Positions 1 through 8,006 of a DNA stretch of 64,000 bases are shown here, piece by piece. The stretch spans positions 1 to 64,000 of the forward strand of contig CAZTEX010000013.1 of assembly GCA_964612505.1 (NCBI GenBank). Direction: 5' to 3'. The stretch comes from JAAZZY01 sp964612505. Lineage in GTDB: Bacteria > Chlamydiota > Chlamydiia > Chlamydiales > JAAZZY01. Position 1 is the stretch's first letter. Every line of letters starts with the position of its first letter. Position numbers and translations under genes: made by a program. The notes under the pieces were generated by a model. That model did no database searches. It was not told the DNA's origin and was given only the letters and a program-made list of their open reading frames with translations.

Positions 1-1556
1 GGAGAGAGAGTAGGACCTGTGAAGTAATCTTGCACTTTTTGAAGATTTTTAGGATCATTAGCAAGATCTTCCCAGCTTTTATCTGCTCCGCTAGTAGCAG
101 AACTAATCGCTTGATCTAAGCTACCCGTTCCATCTGCAGCAAAGCTATCGATAGCTTTAACAAGGTCAGGCCCTAGCTTATTTCCATATTCAGCCGTTAA
201 ACCATTAAGCTGTTTTTGATCAGCGGCAATATTGGCTGCATCTTGAGCCAATTTTGTAGGATCCTTCTGCGTCATAAAGTCATTGAGGGAATCTTGAAGG
301 TTTTTAATCGTATCGACAAATTTTTGAACATCACCCATCGTAATATTTAAATTACCCATGATAGCAGCTAAAAAGCCATAAGCTCCACTACCACTCATCA
401 AAACAACATAGAGAGCCATCATAATGGGGCAATCATGAATAATGTGATGCATCCAACTACTAGGGCCGCTAGAGGCGCCAACAGAGTGAGAAGCCTGCTG
501 CGCACTTGAACTGATTTGTTGTGAAGTCATCGGATTTGAAGAGTTTAAGGGACCCGTCGCTAGACCATTACCTGCATTTTGAATGAGTGCTTGAACTGGC
601 CGGTTCATTTGAATAGGCATTGCTAAGTGCAATTTCTCTCCAAATGCCTCTAATTTTTGTTGAGCGACACTGAGCTTTCCTTCTTGAGCAAAATGAAAAC
701 AAAGAGCTTTAGACATCGCATCACGGCTTTTTTGATTTTCAATCAATGGACCGACCCATTTTGCTAACATATTCATTTGATGCTCGGTTCCCTTCGGAGC
801 AGATTCCACTAAAGAGACTAGTCCTTTGACAGAAAAGTCCCCTTTGTTCATTTTCTCTAAAAACTGGTTATAATTTGTTTGCCATGATTGAGCAGAAGTT
901 AAAACGGCAGCTATTTGCTTTTGGTTTTTTTTAAGATTGGGAATTTGGTTATCTGAAAGGATACAATTTTGATAAGTTTTGATTGTTGCATCAGACAATG
1001 AAGAAGAGTCGGGCCCTAAAAGCAAATTTAAGCACATTTTTAAAACAGAAGTATGAGGCGTTTGCCCAAAAGCTTGGGAATAACCTTGAGCTAGACAGAG
1101 CGAAAGCGATTTCTGATTAGCAGGATCAGATAGACAAGGCCCTAGGCGAGAACGCACTTCATTAACAACAAGATTTTTAAGGTAACTTGAAGGAATCTGC
1201 GAAGCATCTAGCAACGTCATTAACACTTGTTGATAAAACTGACTTGGATTTGTCGAAAAAGTGCTTTGCTTAAAAGAATCCATCAAAGCCCCAATGCTTT
1301 GCACGGGATCAGATGCAATGGCCGAGGAAACTGAAGAGGGGGCAGAAATAGCATTTGTTGCTGAGGCGCTAGTGACATCTTTACATGTTGCTGCAAGCGT
1401 TGTAAGTTGCCCCATTGTTTTGTAAATCATCGCAGAGCTATTTAAATCATTTTTGCTTTTGGCTTGCTTTGCTTCTAGCTGCCGAATTTGATCTAATTTT
1501 GCATCGTTATATGCTTTTTTTCCATTTTGCTCTGGATTGATCTGATGAGAATTCAT
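1..1556 (-). CDS. Large protein of unknown function, 3' end outside window
   Basis: An open frame runs without a stop for 518 codons from an ATG at 1556 to the window edge, so the C-terminus is missing. The visible protein is rich in Ala, Gln, Ser and Lys and has no N-terminal signal peptide. Around residues 372-398 it has one clear hydrophobic segment (CPIMMALYVVLMSG followed by AYGFLAAIM); the rest looks helical and soluble. A single internal hydrophobic segment in a Gln/Ser-rich helical protein is compatible with a type III secretion translocator or effector, but I recognise no family and this is only a guess. The start is odd: the good Shine-Dalgarno (AAAGGAG, about 1578-1584) serves a different ATG at 1570, which opens a five-codon ORF whose TGA overlaps this ATG. 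Existence of the gene is well supported; its function is unknown. Confidence 0.8.
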   Translation of the reverse strand, partial: MNSHQINPEQNGKKAYNDAKLDQIRQLEAKQAKSKNDLNSSAMIYKTMGQLTTLAATCKDVTSASATNAISAPSSVSSAIASDPVQSIGALMDSFKQSTFSTNPSQFYQQVLMTLLDASQIPSSYLKNLVVNEVRSRLGPCLSDPANQKSLSLCLAQGYSQAFGQTPHTSVLKMCLNLLLGPDSSSLSDATIKTYQNCILSDNQIPNLKKNQKQIAAVLTSAQSWQTNYNQFLEKMNKGDFSVKGLVSLVESAPKGTEHQMNMLAKWVGPLIENQKSRDAMSKALCFHFAQEGKLSVAQQKLEAFGEKLHLAMPIQMNRPVQALIQNAGNGLATGPLNSSNPMTSQQISSSAQQASHSVGASSGPSSWMHHIIHDCPIMMALYVVLMSGSGAYGFLAAIMGNLNITMGDVQKFVDTIKNLQDSLNDFMTQKDPTKLAQDAANIAADQKQLNGLTAEYGNKLGPDLVKAIDSFAADGTGSLDQAISSATSGADKSWEDLANDPKNLQKVQDYFTGPTLS

Positions 1557-1783
1557 GGCTTTTGACTCATTTTTAAACTCCTTTCCCCATAGAAAATTTA
1601 GAGTTTTTAAACAAGAACTATTCACCCAAGGCTAGATAAACTTACCCTAAAAAGCTTAATGATTCATGTAAAATTATTTCTTACACCCGCTTGTTCTTTT
1701 TAAAAAATTCAATTTTTCAAGACCTAGCCATCAATTAATCAAATCTTTACACAAAGATGTTATACTTGTTACATTATCTAGAA

Positions 1784-1797
1784 AAAAACCGGTTTTT
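1784..1797. repeat. Perfect 14-bp palindrome just upstream of the SET gene start
   Basis: AAAAACCGGTTTTT is perfectly self-complementary and ends five bases before the ATG at 1803, where a ribosome binding site would be expected. It could be an operator or an mRNA hairpin limiting initiation, or it could be chance in AT-rich DNA. Confidence 0.3.
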
Positions 1798-1802
1798 ATC
1801 TC

Positions 1803-3572
1803 ATGAATCAAATCATTTTAAACAACACGCTAACAAGTCACCCAGCACAAACCTTTGTTCGCAATGAGCTCTTAGCTGCCCTTGCAACTCCGATCTCTCA
1901 AGCTACCAAGTTGGCATGTAAGCATCTTCCAGCGATGGTTCTCTCACAGAGAAAGGTGGAAGAGATCACTGCGATGTTAAACAAATGTCAAGGATCTTTA
2001 AGCGCGCACTACACAAAAATTCACAAAATGATGCTACACCACTTAAGTGCTATCATGGATCGATCTGATCTTTTAGCTTCACTGTGCCCAAAAAAATTGA
2101 AGATGCCCAAGGACAATCAAGGTTATACTCCCCTTCACTTCCGCGCTCTTTTAACGCAGAGCACCACTTTAGAAACCGACCCCTATTACAAGCAATTTCA
2201 AAAACAATGTTTATCAGAAAAAAGTAATTTAGATCCCCAAACAAAGTTTGGACAAACACCTCAGCAATTATTTAACCAAGCAACCAGCTTAGATCGCATA
2301 CCGAGCAACCAAGCTGAGCTCCCTACAGGTTTTACATTTGACGCCCTTACTGGCAACGCCTCTTTACACGATCCAACCTGTTGGGATGATAGACATCTTG
2401 TAAATCAAATTGTGGCAACAAGAAAAAGTCTTTTTCAGAATTGGCAATGGATGGAACCAAGTACTTCTGTCACTAGCCCTACATTACTGAAAGCTTATGA
2501 AAAATTTTTGCAAAATCCCCCTCAACTTGCTATACAACCCACAGGTACTGGCTATTGCGGTGCTTTCTCTGCAGCCCCTATTAAAAAACATCAAATTGTT
2601 TTTGCATACGATGGAGAAATGACCCTCCATCCCATCAGCAACTCCTCAGCTTCTGATTATTACTTTTCGTTAGCAACAAGCTCTTCTCATCAGCAAGTAA
2701 TAGATGCTGTTCAATATCGCAGCATTGCATCTATGGCTAACGATGGACCTCCTAATCTCGCCTCTGTTTACCTCTTCAACAAAGATGGCCTTAATCAAAG
2801 ACTTGCTTTTTTTGCTTTGAAAGATCTTGAGCCAAACGAAGAGCTGCTTTATTGCTATGGCCCCGTGCAGGTGATCAAAGGTTTAGATTATCAAATCACG
2901 GCTGCAAGTTATCAAAATTTAGTTCGGTTCTTACAAACTTCAAAATATCGTTTTGGAGATGCAGCCGAGCTTATGCTAAAGTTTACACGTCATGTAAACA
3001 ATGGAGATGCTTCAACCTACTCTTTTCCATTAGATAAAAGATTGGCTTTCGATACCTTTCAATATATTATTAATACCCCCGTTGTTTGCCGAAAACTGAT
3101 TGAAGATGAACATCTCCAAGAACAGGATTACAGAAAATTAATCTCCGAAGAAATGCTCCCTTTTTTCAAAACAATCCCCATGCTCCTAAACAACTTATTG
3201 GATGGTTTTTTATGGTTAAAGTTTAACTCTGAATGTAAAAAGAAGAAGCTGATGCCATTTTTCAATAAAATTGCTGAAATTCAAAGATCTCATTTTAGTC
3301 GTTTTATGAAAGCTCATTTAAATTATGATCTTCTAGGGAGATCTCTTCAAACTTATCGATTTGCTCAAAGCTTAAAAGCTCTTTTAGAGGGATTAGAAAA
3401 GGGCGTAGATCTTACAACGCTAAAAAAACAATTTGAAGAAACCTATATTCAATCCGATCTTTTTGAAGATGCTAGCCGCCAAGAAAAAGAAGATCTGTCG
3501 AACGAACTTTTGAATAGAAGCAATAACTTAGCTTTCGCACTTCTTAAAAAGTATCACTTAATCTCGTTTTAG
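1803..3572 (+). CDS. SET-domain protein (putative lysine methyltransferase effector) with ankyrin-like N-terminal region
   Basis: The 589-residue protein carries a SET domain at about residues 240-353. Visible motifs are GTGYCGAF (GxG cofactor loop), FAYDGE, ANDGPPN (equivalent of NHSCxPN) and NEELLYCYG, which ends in the conserved tyrosine. SET enzymes transfer methyl from S-adenosylmethionine to lysines; in Chlamydiae, secreted SET proteins such as NUE are known to methylate histones. Residues 104-160 contain two stretches resembling ankyrin repeats (DNQGYTPLHF and FGQTPQQLF), a possible host-protein binding module. There is no signal peptide, which is compatible with type III secretion. 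The C-terminal 230 residues are helical and unassigned. No Shine-Dalgarno is evident; a perfect palindrome sits just before the ATG. SET assignment is strong; target and secretion are inferred. Confidence 0.85.
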   Translation: MNQIILNNTLTSHPAQTFVRNELLAALATPISQATKLACKHLPAMVLSQRKVEEITAMLNKCQGSLSAHYTKIHKMMLHHLSAIMDRSDLLASLCPKKLKMPKDNQGYTPLHFRALLTQSTTLETDPYYKQFQKQCLSEKSNLDPQTKFGQTPQQLFNQATSLDRIPSNQAELPTGFTFDALTGNASLHDPTCWDDRHLVNQIVATRKSLFQNWQWMEPSTSVTSPTLLKAYEKFLQNPPQLAIQPTGTGYCGAFSAAPIKKHQIVFAYDGEMTLHPISNSSASDYYFSLATSSSHQQVIDAVQYRSIASMANDGPPNLASVYLFNKDGLNQRLAFFALKDLEPNEELLYCYGPVQVIKGLDYQITAASYQNLVRFLQTSKYRFGDAAELMLKFTRHVNNGDASTYSFPLDKRLAFDTFQYIINTPVVCRKLIEDEHLQEQDYRKLISEEMLPFFKTIPMLLNNLLDGFLWLKFNSECKKKKLMPFFNKIAEIQRSHFSRFMKAHLNYDLLGRSLQTYRFAQSLKALLEGLEKGVDLTTLKKQFEETYIQSDLFEDASRQEKEDLSNELLNRSNNLAFALLKKYHLISF

Positions 3573-3583
3573 TGTTTCAGTGA

Positions 3584-4285
3584 TTAATAAGCTTCGCCCG
3601 TTTCTTTAAGACGATATCCTATGCCGCGAACGGTCTCAATCCAATTAAAATTGGGACCTAGTTTTTTGCGCAAAGCAGCGATGTGAACATCGACATTGCG
3701 ATCCACAATAAACGAGTCATCATTTTGAATATCATCTAAGAGTTGATTGCGAGTCAAAACTCGCCCTTGGTTTTCAAGCAACCTTTTGAGAATATTGAAT
3801 TCAGAGAGGGTCAGGGTAATATACTCTTCACCCCTACGAAGTAAATAGCGATCTGTTTCTAAAGAGAATTCACCAAAGCTCATTGTTTTATCTGTTTTAG
3901 GGCCAGTAACCCCACGACGAAGAACAGCTTTGACTCTTGAAAAGAGCACTTTAGGAGAAAAGGGTTTTGCAACGTAATCGTCGGCCCCTAATTCTAATCC
4001 TAATACCATATCTAGCTCATCACTTTTAGCTGAAATAATAATAATAGGGACTTTCTTTAAGTCAGGATTGGCGCGCATTCTACGGCAAACATCAAAACCA
4101 TTTAAACCTGGAAGCATAATATCTAAGACGACAAGATCAGGCTTTTCACGCTCGATCGCTTTCAGACCATTAATTCCATCTGTTTCGACATGGAGATTAT
4201 AACCTGAAATATCTGCTTGCAATTTGATTAAAGCTGCAATATCTTCTTCATCTTCAAGCAAAATAATTCGCTTCTTTTGAGCCAT
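3584..4285 (-). CDS. OmpR/PhoB-family response regulator (orphan)
   Basis: This is a complete two-domain transcription regulator of 233 residues. The receiver domain (1-120) has the acidic pocket E11/D12, phosphoacceptor D55 in LVVLDIMLPG, S85 and the invariant K107 in AKPFSP. The C-terminal winged helix (about 135-230) has the typical LTLSEFNILKRL and VRGIGYRLK elements. All phosphorylation residues are intact, unlike chlamydial ChxR, an atypical OmpR-type activator. No histidine kinase lies nearby, so its partner must be elsewhere. A strong GGAGG precedes the ATG. It ends 11 bases from the convergent SET gene and is divergent from the TPR gene at 4416. The family is certain; the regulon is unknown. 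Confidence 0.93.
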   Translation of the reverse strand: MAQKKRIILLEDEEDIAALIKLQADISGYNLHVETDGINGLKAIEREKPDLVVLDIMLPGLNGFDVCRRMRANPDLKKVPIIIISAKSDELDMVLGLELGADDYVAKPFSPKVLFSRVKAVLRRGVTGPKTDKTMSFGEFSLETDRYLLRRGEEYITLTLSEFNILKRLLENQGRVLTRNQLLDDIQNDDSFIVDRNVDVHIAALRKKLGPNFNWIETVRGIGYRLKETGEAY

Positions 4286-4415
4286 AAAATCCCGCGCCTC
4301 CTTTTTGAAATTGCATTAAATCAAATGTTGATAAAATATATCCAGTGTTTTTAATACTAATTTGTTTTTTCTTTGCTATCGCGTGATTTTATAAACCTTG
4401 CTTGAGTGTGTAAAT

Positions 4416-5846
4416 ATGAAATACATTAAACCTGTCCTTTTTACTTTTGTCATCTTAACGGTTGTTTTATGTGGTTACATTTACTTTAGGTTTGACTCTG
4501 GTTACGCTCTGCGTGAAGCCTACACAGCATACAACATAGGCAATACCCAGCAAGCTCAAGAATTCTTGTCGATTTTGAATAAAAAAAGCAGCGCAAAATA
4601 TCATCTTTATTCTGGGCTTTTAATGATCGACGAAAAACAATATTCAAAAGCCCTTTCCTTTTTTGAAGAAGCCGCTAAAATAAATAACAATCCTTCTATT
4701 CAACAAGAAATTGAAGCCGCTTTGCAGCTATGTTATTTTCTAACTGGTGATCTACAAAACACTGCTCTTTTAAACAAAAGCTCTTGCTCTTTAGATTATC
4801 CTAGGCAGCTTATCAAAGCTTGGTCTTTTTTCAAGCAATCAAGATATTTAGAAGCTAAAGAGATCTTTGAGAAACTCCCCTCTTTTGAAGCAGGGCATCC
4901 ATGGCTGGAGCTAGCCTATAATAGATATTTCCCAAAAACCCAAATAGACTTAATGCGTTGCCATGCAATGATCGAAAGTGGTGAAGCCTTTAATGCTAAA
5001 CAAAAGCTTGAAGAGCTCCCACAAAATTTTAAAGAACAAAGCGGCTATTACCATTTTTTACTGGGTTTAAGTGAAATACAAGAGGCAAAAACAAGATCTT
5101 TAAATTTGGCTATTCCTTATTATCAAGCCGCTTTTCAGCAATTTAGAAAAATTGCTTTTTATGATCCTGAGAACCTCTCTTTTAAATCGGAAGTCATTGC
5201 GCATTATACGCAATTAATCGACCATCTTTTAGAATCTTCCCTTTATTCTGAATTAGCCCCTTTCTTAGATATTTTAGGAATGTTAAATGCCAAAATTGAT
5301 GAGATCAGTGGTCTTTTCTTTAAGCATCTTCAAAAAGAAATCCAAACAGATCATAAAGTGAAGCGCCTCGAGCTAGTAAGACAAAGCTTGGCTTATTGTT
5401 ATCACAGCCCTTTCAGAGATAAACTTTCTGAATCCCTCTATTTTTATATCGAAAAATTGATCAAAGATCGCGACGTGGAATCGGTGAAAAAAGTTTGGCC
5501 CATTTACACGCAAATTGCTGCCAATGCTGAAAATGATCAAATCGCTTTCGCTCAAACACTGAGCAATGATCTTAAATCTTTACTAACAGAAAAAAAGCTT
5601 CATGTTGAGCCATTAAAGGCAATCCTTGATCTTCTAAGCGCTCTTGATTTACCAAACTCTTACACTTTAGAAATATTAGACTCTTTTTCTCTGCAAAATA
5701 AGCAAAGTGAAATTTTTGCAAAAACGGTTGATCAATGCCTCTCTTCTGAAAATAATTTTGATTCTGCTGAACAAAAAATAAATGATTTCATTATAGAACT
5801 AGATAAACAGTCTCATGATTCACAAAAAAGTGAACTCAACCCTTAA
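4416..5846 (+). CDS. Membrane-anchored TPR-like protein
   Basis: The ATG at 4416 is chosen rather than an upstream TTG at 4398, because it begins directly with a membrane anchor (MKYIKPVLFTFVILTVVL, residues about 1-24). The rest (476 residues in all) is made of degenerate TPR helices, such as the pair around ALREAYTAYNIGNTQQAQEF and the following segment ending FFEEAAKIN. No enzymatic motif is visible. It probably sits in the inner membrane facing the periplasm and serves as a protein-interaction scaffold. It is followed after 20 bases by another membrane TPR protein, and beyond a convergent transporter by a third TPR protein and a VWA protein, so a common envelope complex is plausible. Function is unknown. 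Confidence 0.8.
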   Translation: MKYIKPVLFTFVILTVVLCGYIYFRFDSGYALREAYTAYNIGNTQQAQEFLSILNKKSSAKYHLYSGLLMIDEKQYSKALSFFEEAAKINNNPSIQQEIEAALQLCYFLTGDLQNTALLNKSSCSLDYPRQLIKAWSFFKQSRYLEAKEIFEKLPSFEAGHPWLELAYNRYFPKTQIDLMRCHAMIESGEAFNAKQKLEELPQNFKEQSGYYHFLLGLSEIQEAKTRSLNLAIPYYQAAFQQFRKIAFYDPENLSFKSEVIAHYTQLIDHLLESSLYSELAPFLDILGMLNAKIDEISGLFFKHLQKEIQTDHKVKRLELVRQSLAYCYHSPFRDKLSESLYFYIEKLIKDRDVESVKKVWPIYTQIAANAENDQIAFAQTLSNDLKSLLTEKKLHVEPLKAILDLLSALDLPNSYTLEILDSFSLQNKQSEIFAKTVDQCLSSENNFDSAEQKINDFIIELDKQSHDSQKSELNP

Positions 5847-5866
5847 ATGGAGAGTGAAGAGTAAAA

Positions 5867-6913
5867 ATGACAACCCTTTTTGAAACTCAATCAGAAGCTT
5901 GTAGTATTAACCCACAAGCCTCACTATTTGGTACTTTTTTACCTCGTACACGTCGTGTTTTAAAGCAATATGATCTTTTTCATTTTTCTTTTTTAGTTCT
6001 GACAGCTTTTGAAGTTTTTTGTTGTTTAATTTTCTTTAATTTAATGACTCAGTCTCATCTTGTCGCCATCACGCTGTCTGTATTTCTAATGACTCTTTTT
6101 AGCTACTTTACTTTAAAGATTTACCTTGGGAGTAAAAAACCTCAGCAACTCCTTTTGCTTTGCCAAGAAACTTTCGAAGAGCTCAAGCAAAAATCAGAGT
6201 CCATGCAAGATGAATTCGAAAAGCAACTTTTTATAGCCTCTTCTTTAACCAGACTTGCCAATGCTTTAAAAGATTGTGAATACCATTTTTATCAAACTCC
6301 TAGAGGTTTGCATGCATTGCGCCAAAGTTTTGAAAAGCTCTCTTGCTGGCTGCACTGGAAAGATTTTCATCTCATCAAAGAATGGCTTTATTTTCATACC
6401 ATTGAAATTTACATCTTATTGATCAAAGAGCAACCAGACCATCTTCAATTACATATGGCTTTAGCTAATACTTACGTGATGTTTTCTGCTATCTTTTCAT
6501 CTCCTAAAAATGAAGATTTTAAAGAGCAAGCTCGCTGGGTACCAGCAAGCAAATTATCGAGTGAATTTGGAGCCAAATTTTTGCTCTGCGCAAAACGCGC
6601 TATCGAAGAGTTTAAGATTTTAAATGATTATAATCCAAACGACCCTTGGGTACATAATCAACTAGCCTATAGCTACCATGACTTGCAAATGCCCGAAGAA
6701 GAAATTAAAGCTTATGAGAAAATTATCGAGCTGTCTCCTCTAGACTATGATTCTTTTTATAAACTTGGAACCCTCTATTTTCAACAAGGGTTTATTGCTA
6801 AAGGATTAAAAATCTATGAACAACTCAAGCACGAGCATCCCAGTAAAGCAGCAAGCTTAATCAAACATTATGGAAATTTCAGCGAAGGCTTTTCATTTCT
6901 TCAGCTGGATTAG
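5867..6913 (+). CDS. Membrane TPR-repeat protein
   Basis: This 348-residue protein has two transmembrane helices near the N-terminus (about residues 38-60 and 64-86), then a long helical region. Two good TPR units lie near the C-terminus (about 255-325), with PWVHNQLAYSYHDLQMPEEE and the following YKLGTLYFQQGFIAKGLKIY. The TPR part is probably cytosolic or periplasmic depending on topology; no catalytic motif is visible. It follows the TPR gene at 4416 by 20 bases and is probably cotranscribed with it. Its 3' end overlaps the convergent transporter gene by four bases. The role is likely protein-protein interaction; the partner is unknown. Confidence 0.8.
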   Translation: MTTLFETQSEACSINPQASLFGTFLPRTRRVLKQYDLFHFSFLVLTAFEVFCCLIFFNLMTQSHLVAITLSVFLMTLFSYFTLKIYLGSKKPQQLLLLCQETFEELKQKSESMQDEFEKQLFIASSLTRLANALKDCEYHFYQTPRGLHALRQSFEKLSCWLHWKDFHLIKEWLYFHTIEIYILLIKEQPDHLQLHMALANTYVMFSAIFSSPKNEDFKEQARWVPASKLSSEFGAKFLLCAKRAIEEFKILNDYNPNDPWVHNQLAYSYHDLQMPEEEIKAYEKIIELSPLDYDSFYKLGTLYFQQGFIAKGLKIYEQLKHEHPSKAASLIKHYGNFSEGFSFLQLD

Positions 6914-7830
6914 AAAATCACATTCCAATCCATTGTGCCAATAAAGAGCCCTAATAAACAAAGCCCCATCGCTTTCCAATGAACATTTTCTTTGTAAAGG
7001 ACTTTGCCCCAAGTGTTACAAAACATAATCAACGCCACAGCAAACAAGGGGAAAATCATTGCATTTTCAAGAGGCGTTGCAATTTGAGCCGCTTTCACTA
7101 AGAAATAGGTACAAGCTCCGTTGCAAATGCCCCCATAAAAACCATAGAGGATCTCTTGTTTTTTAGGTAAGCGCCTTTCAGCTTTAACAAATTGATAAAT
7201 TAAGAATGCTGTCGCCGATACAAAAATCATCGGCATAAACCATTCTGAACGATTGAGCTCTATATGGAGTGGAAGAAGAGAGCTCACTGGCATATTTGGA
7301 TTAATTAACATCGCTCTCCATTGCAAAATCACTAAAAAGCAGACATGACACCAAAATGCAATCGAGGCAAAGCTCACCCAAAACATTCTATTTTGATAGC
7401 TTTTAGTTGTTTCCCAGACGGCCCAAAAAAGACCTAGAACAACCAGTAGTGAACCAACTCCATTCCACCAAGCATAAAAGTGACCAAAAGCTCCTCCAAA
7501 AATCATGACCATGATAATAGCAGGAACAACGGTTGAACTATTTAAAAAGGCCACAGTTAATCCTGGGGGCCCCTGCTCCATCGCTCGTCCCAAAGCCCAC
7601 ATCATAATTCCTAAAAAAACACCGGCCACAATGCCAATGATCGCCACGGAATGACTCCATCCATAATGTCCTGTTTTTACAGGGCCTAAAAGGATGGCTA
7701 CTAGGATTGAAAAGGCTTCAACAAAAACTAAAAAAGCTTTTGTCGTTCCACCCGTGTCAACACTTCTTCGCATAAATAAATTATTGAATGCGCATAAAAG
7801 GGCTGCAGAAAGAGCTAAAATAAGAGCCAT
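6910..7830 (-). CDS. DMT-superfamily (EamA-like) transporter
   Basis: The 306-residue protein is almost entirely hydrophobic, with about ten predicted transmembrane helices in two halves of five. This is the architecture of drug/metabolite transporters of the EamA type, which usually move small metabolites. The first half contains FNNLFMRRSVDTGG and the second FYGGICNGACTYFLVKAA, a pattern seen in these permeases. The ATG at 7830 is preceded by AGGAG. Substrate cannot be told from sequence; an intracellular bacterium might use it for uptake of host metabolites. It is transcribed against both neighbours and overlaps the end of the TPR gene by four bases. Confidence 0.75.
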   Translation of the reverse strand: MALILALSAALLCAFNNLFMRRSVDTGGTTKAFLVFVEAFSILVAILLGPVKTGHYGWSHSVAIIGIVAGVFLGIMMWALGRAMEQGPPGLTVAFLNSSTVVPAIIMVMIFGGAFGHFYAWWNGVGSLLVVLGLFWAVWETTKSYQNRMFWVSFASIAFWCHVCFLVILQWRAMLINPNMPVSSLLPLHIELNRSEWFMPMIFVSATAFLIYQFVKAERRLPKKQEILYGFYGGICNGACTYFLVKAAQIATPLENAMIFPLFAVALIMFCNTWGKVLYKENVHWKAMGLCLLGLFIGTMDWNVIF

Positions 7831-7953
7831 AACGCTGATCTCCTGGCTTTTTTAATCAAATATAAGAAAAATTTAAAAATTAATGCAAAGATTAAAAAAG
7901 GAGTTATTAGCTTCATGAGGGTTTTCTATAAAAAAGCTAACGCAAGAATGGCC

Positions 7954-7980
7954 TTGAACTTTACCATCCTATTGGATAAT
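7954..7980 (+). promoter_or_regulatory. Possible promoter for the TPR-VWA pair
   Basis: TTGAAC at 7954-7959 and GATAAT at 7975-7980 are separated by 15 bases, a short spacer for a sigma70-type promoter. It is the best candidate upstream of the gene at 8007, but the support is weak. Confidence 0.3.
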
Positions 7981-8006
7981 TTTGTTTTTAAAATGAATTC
8001 TTTGCT

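Noticed and set aside
1..1556. Identification of the partial gene as a CopB/CopD-type translocator
   Set aside because: Only one hydrophobic segment is visible and no translocator motif is recognised; the C-terminus is missing.
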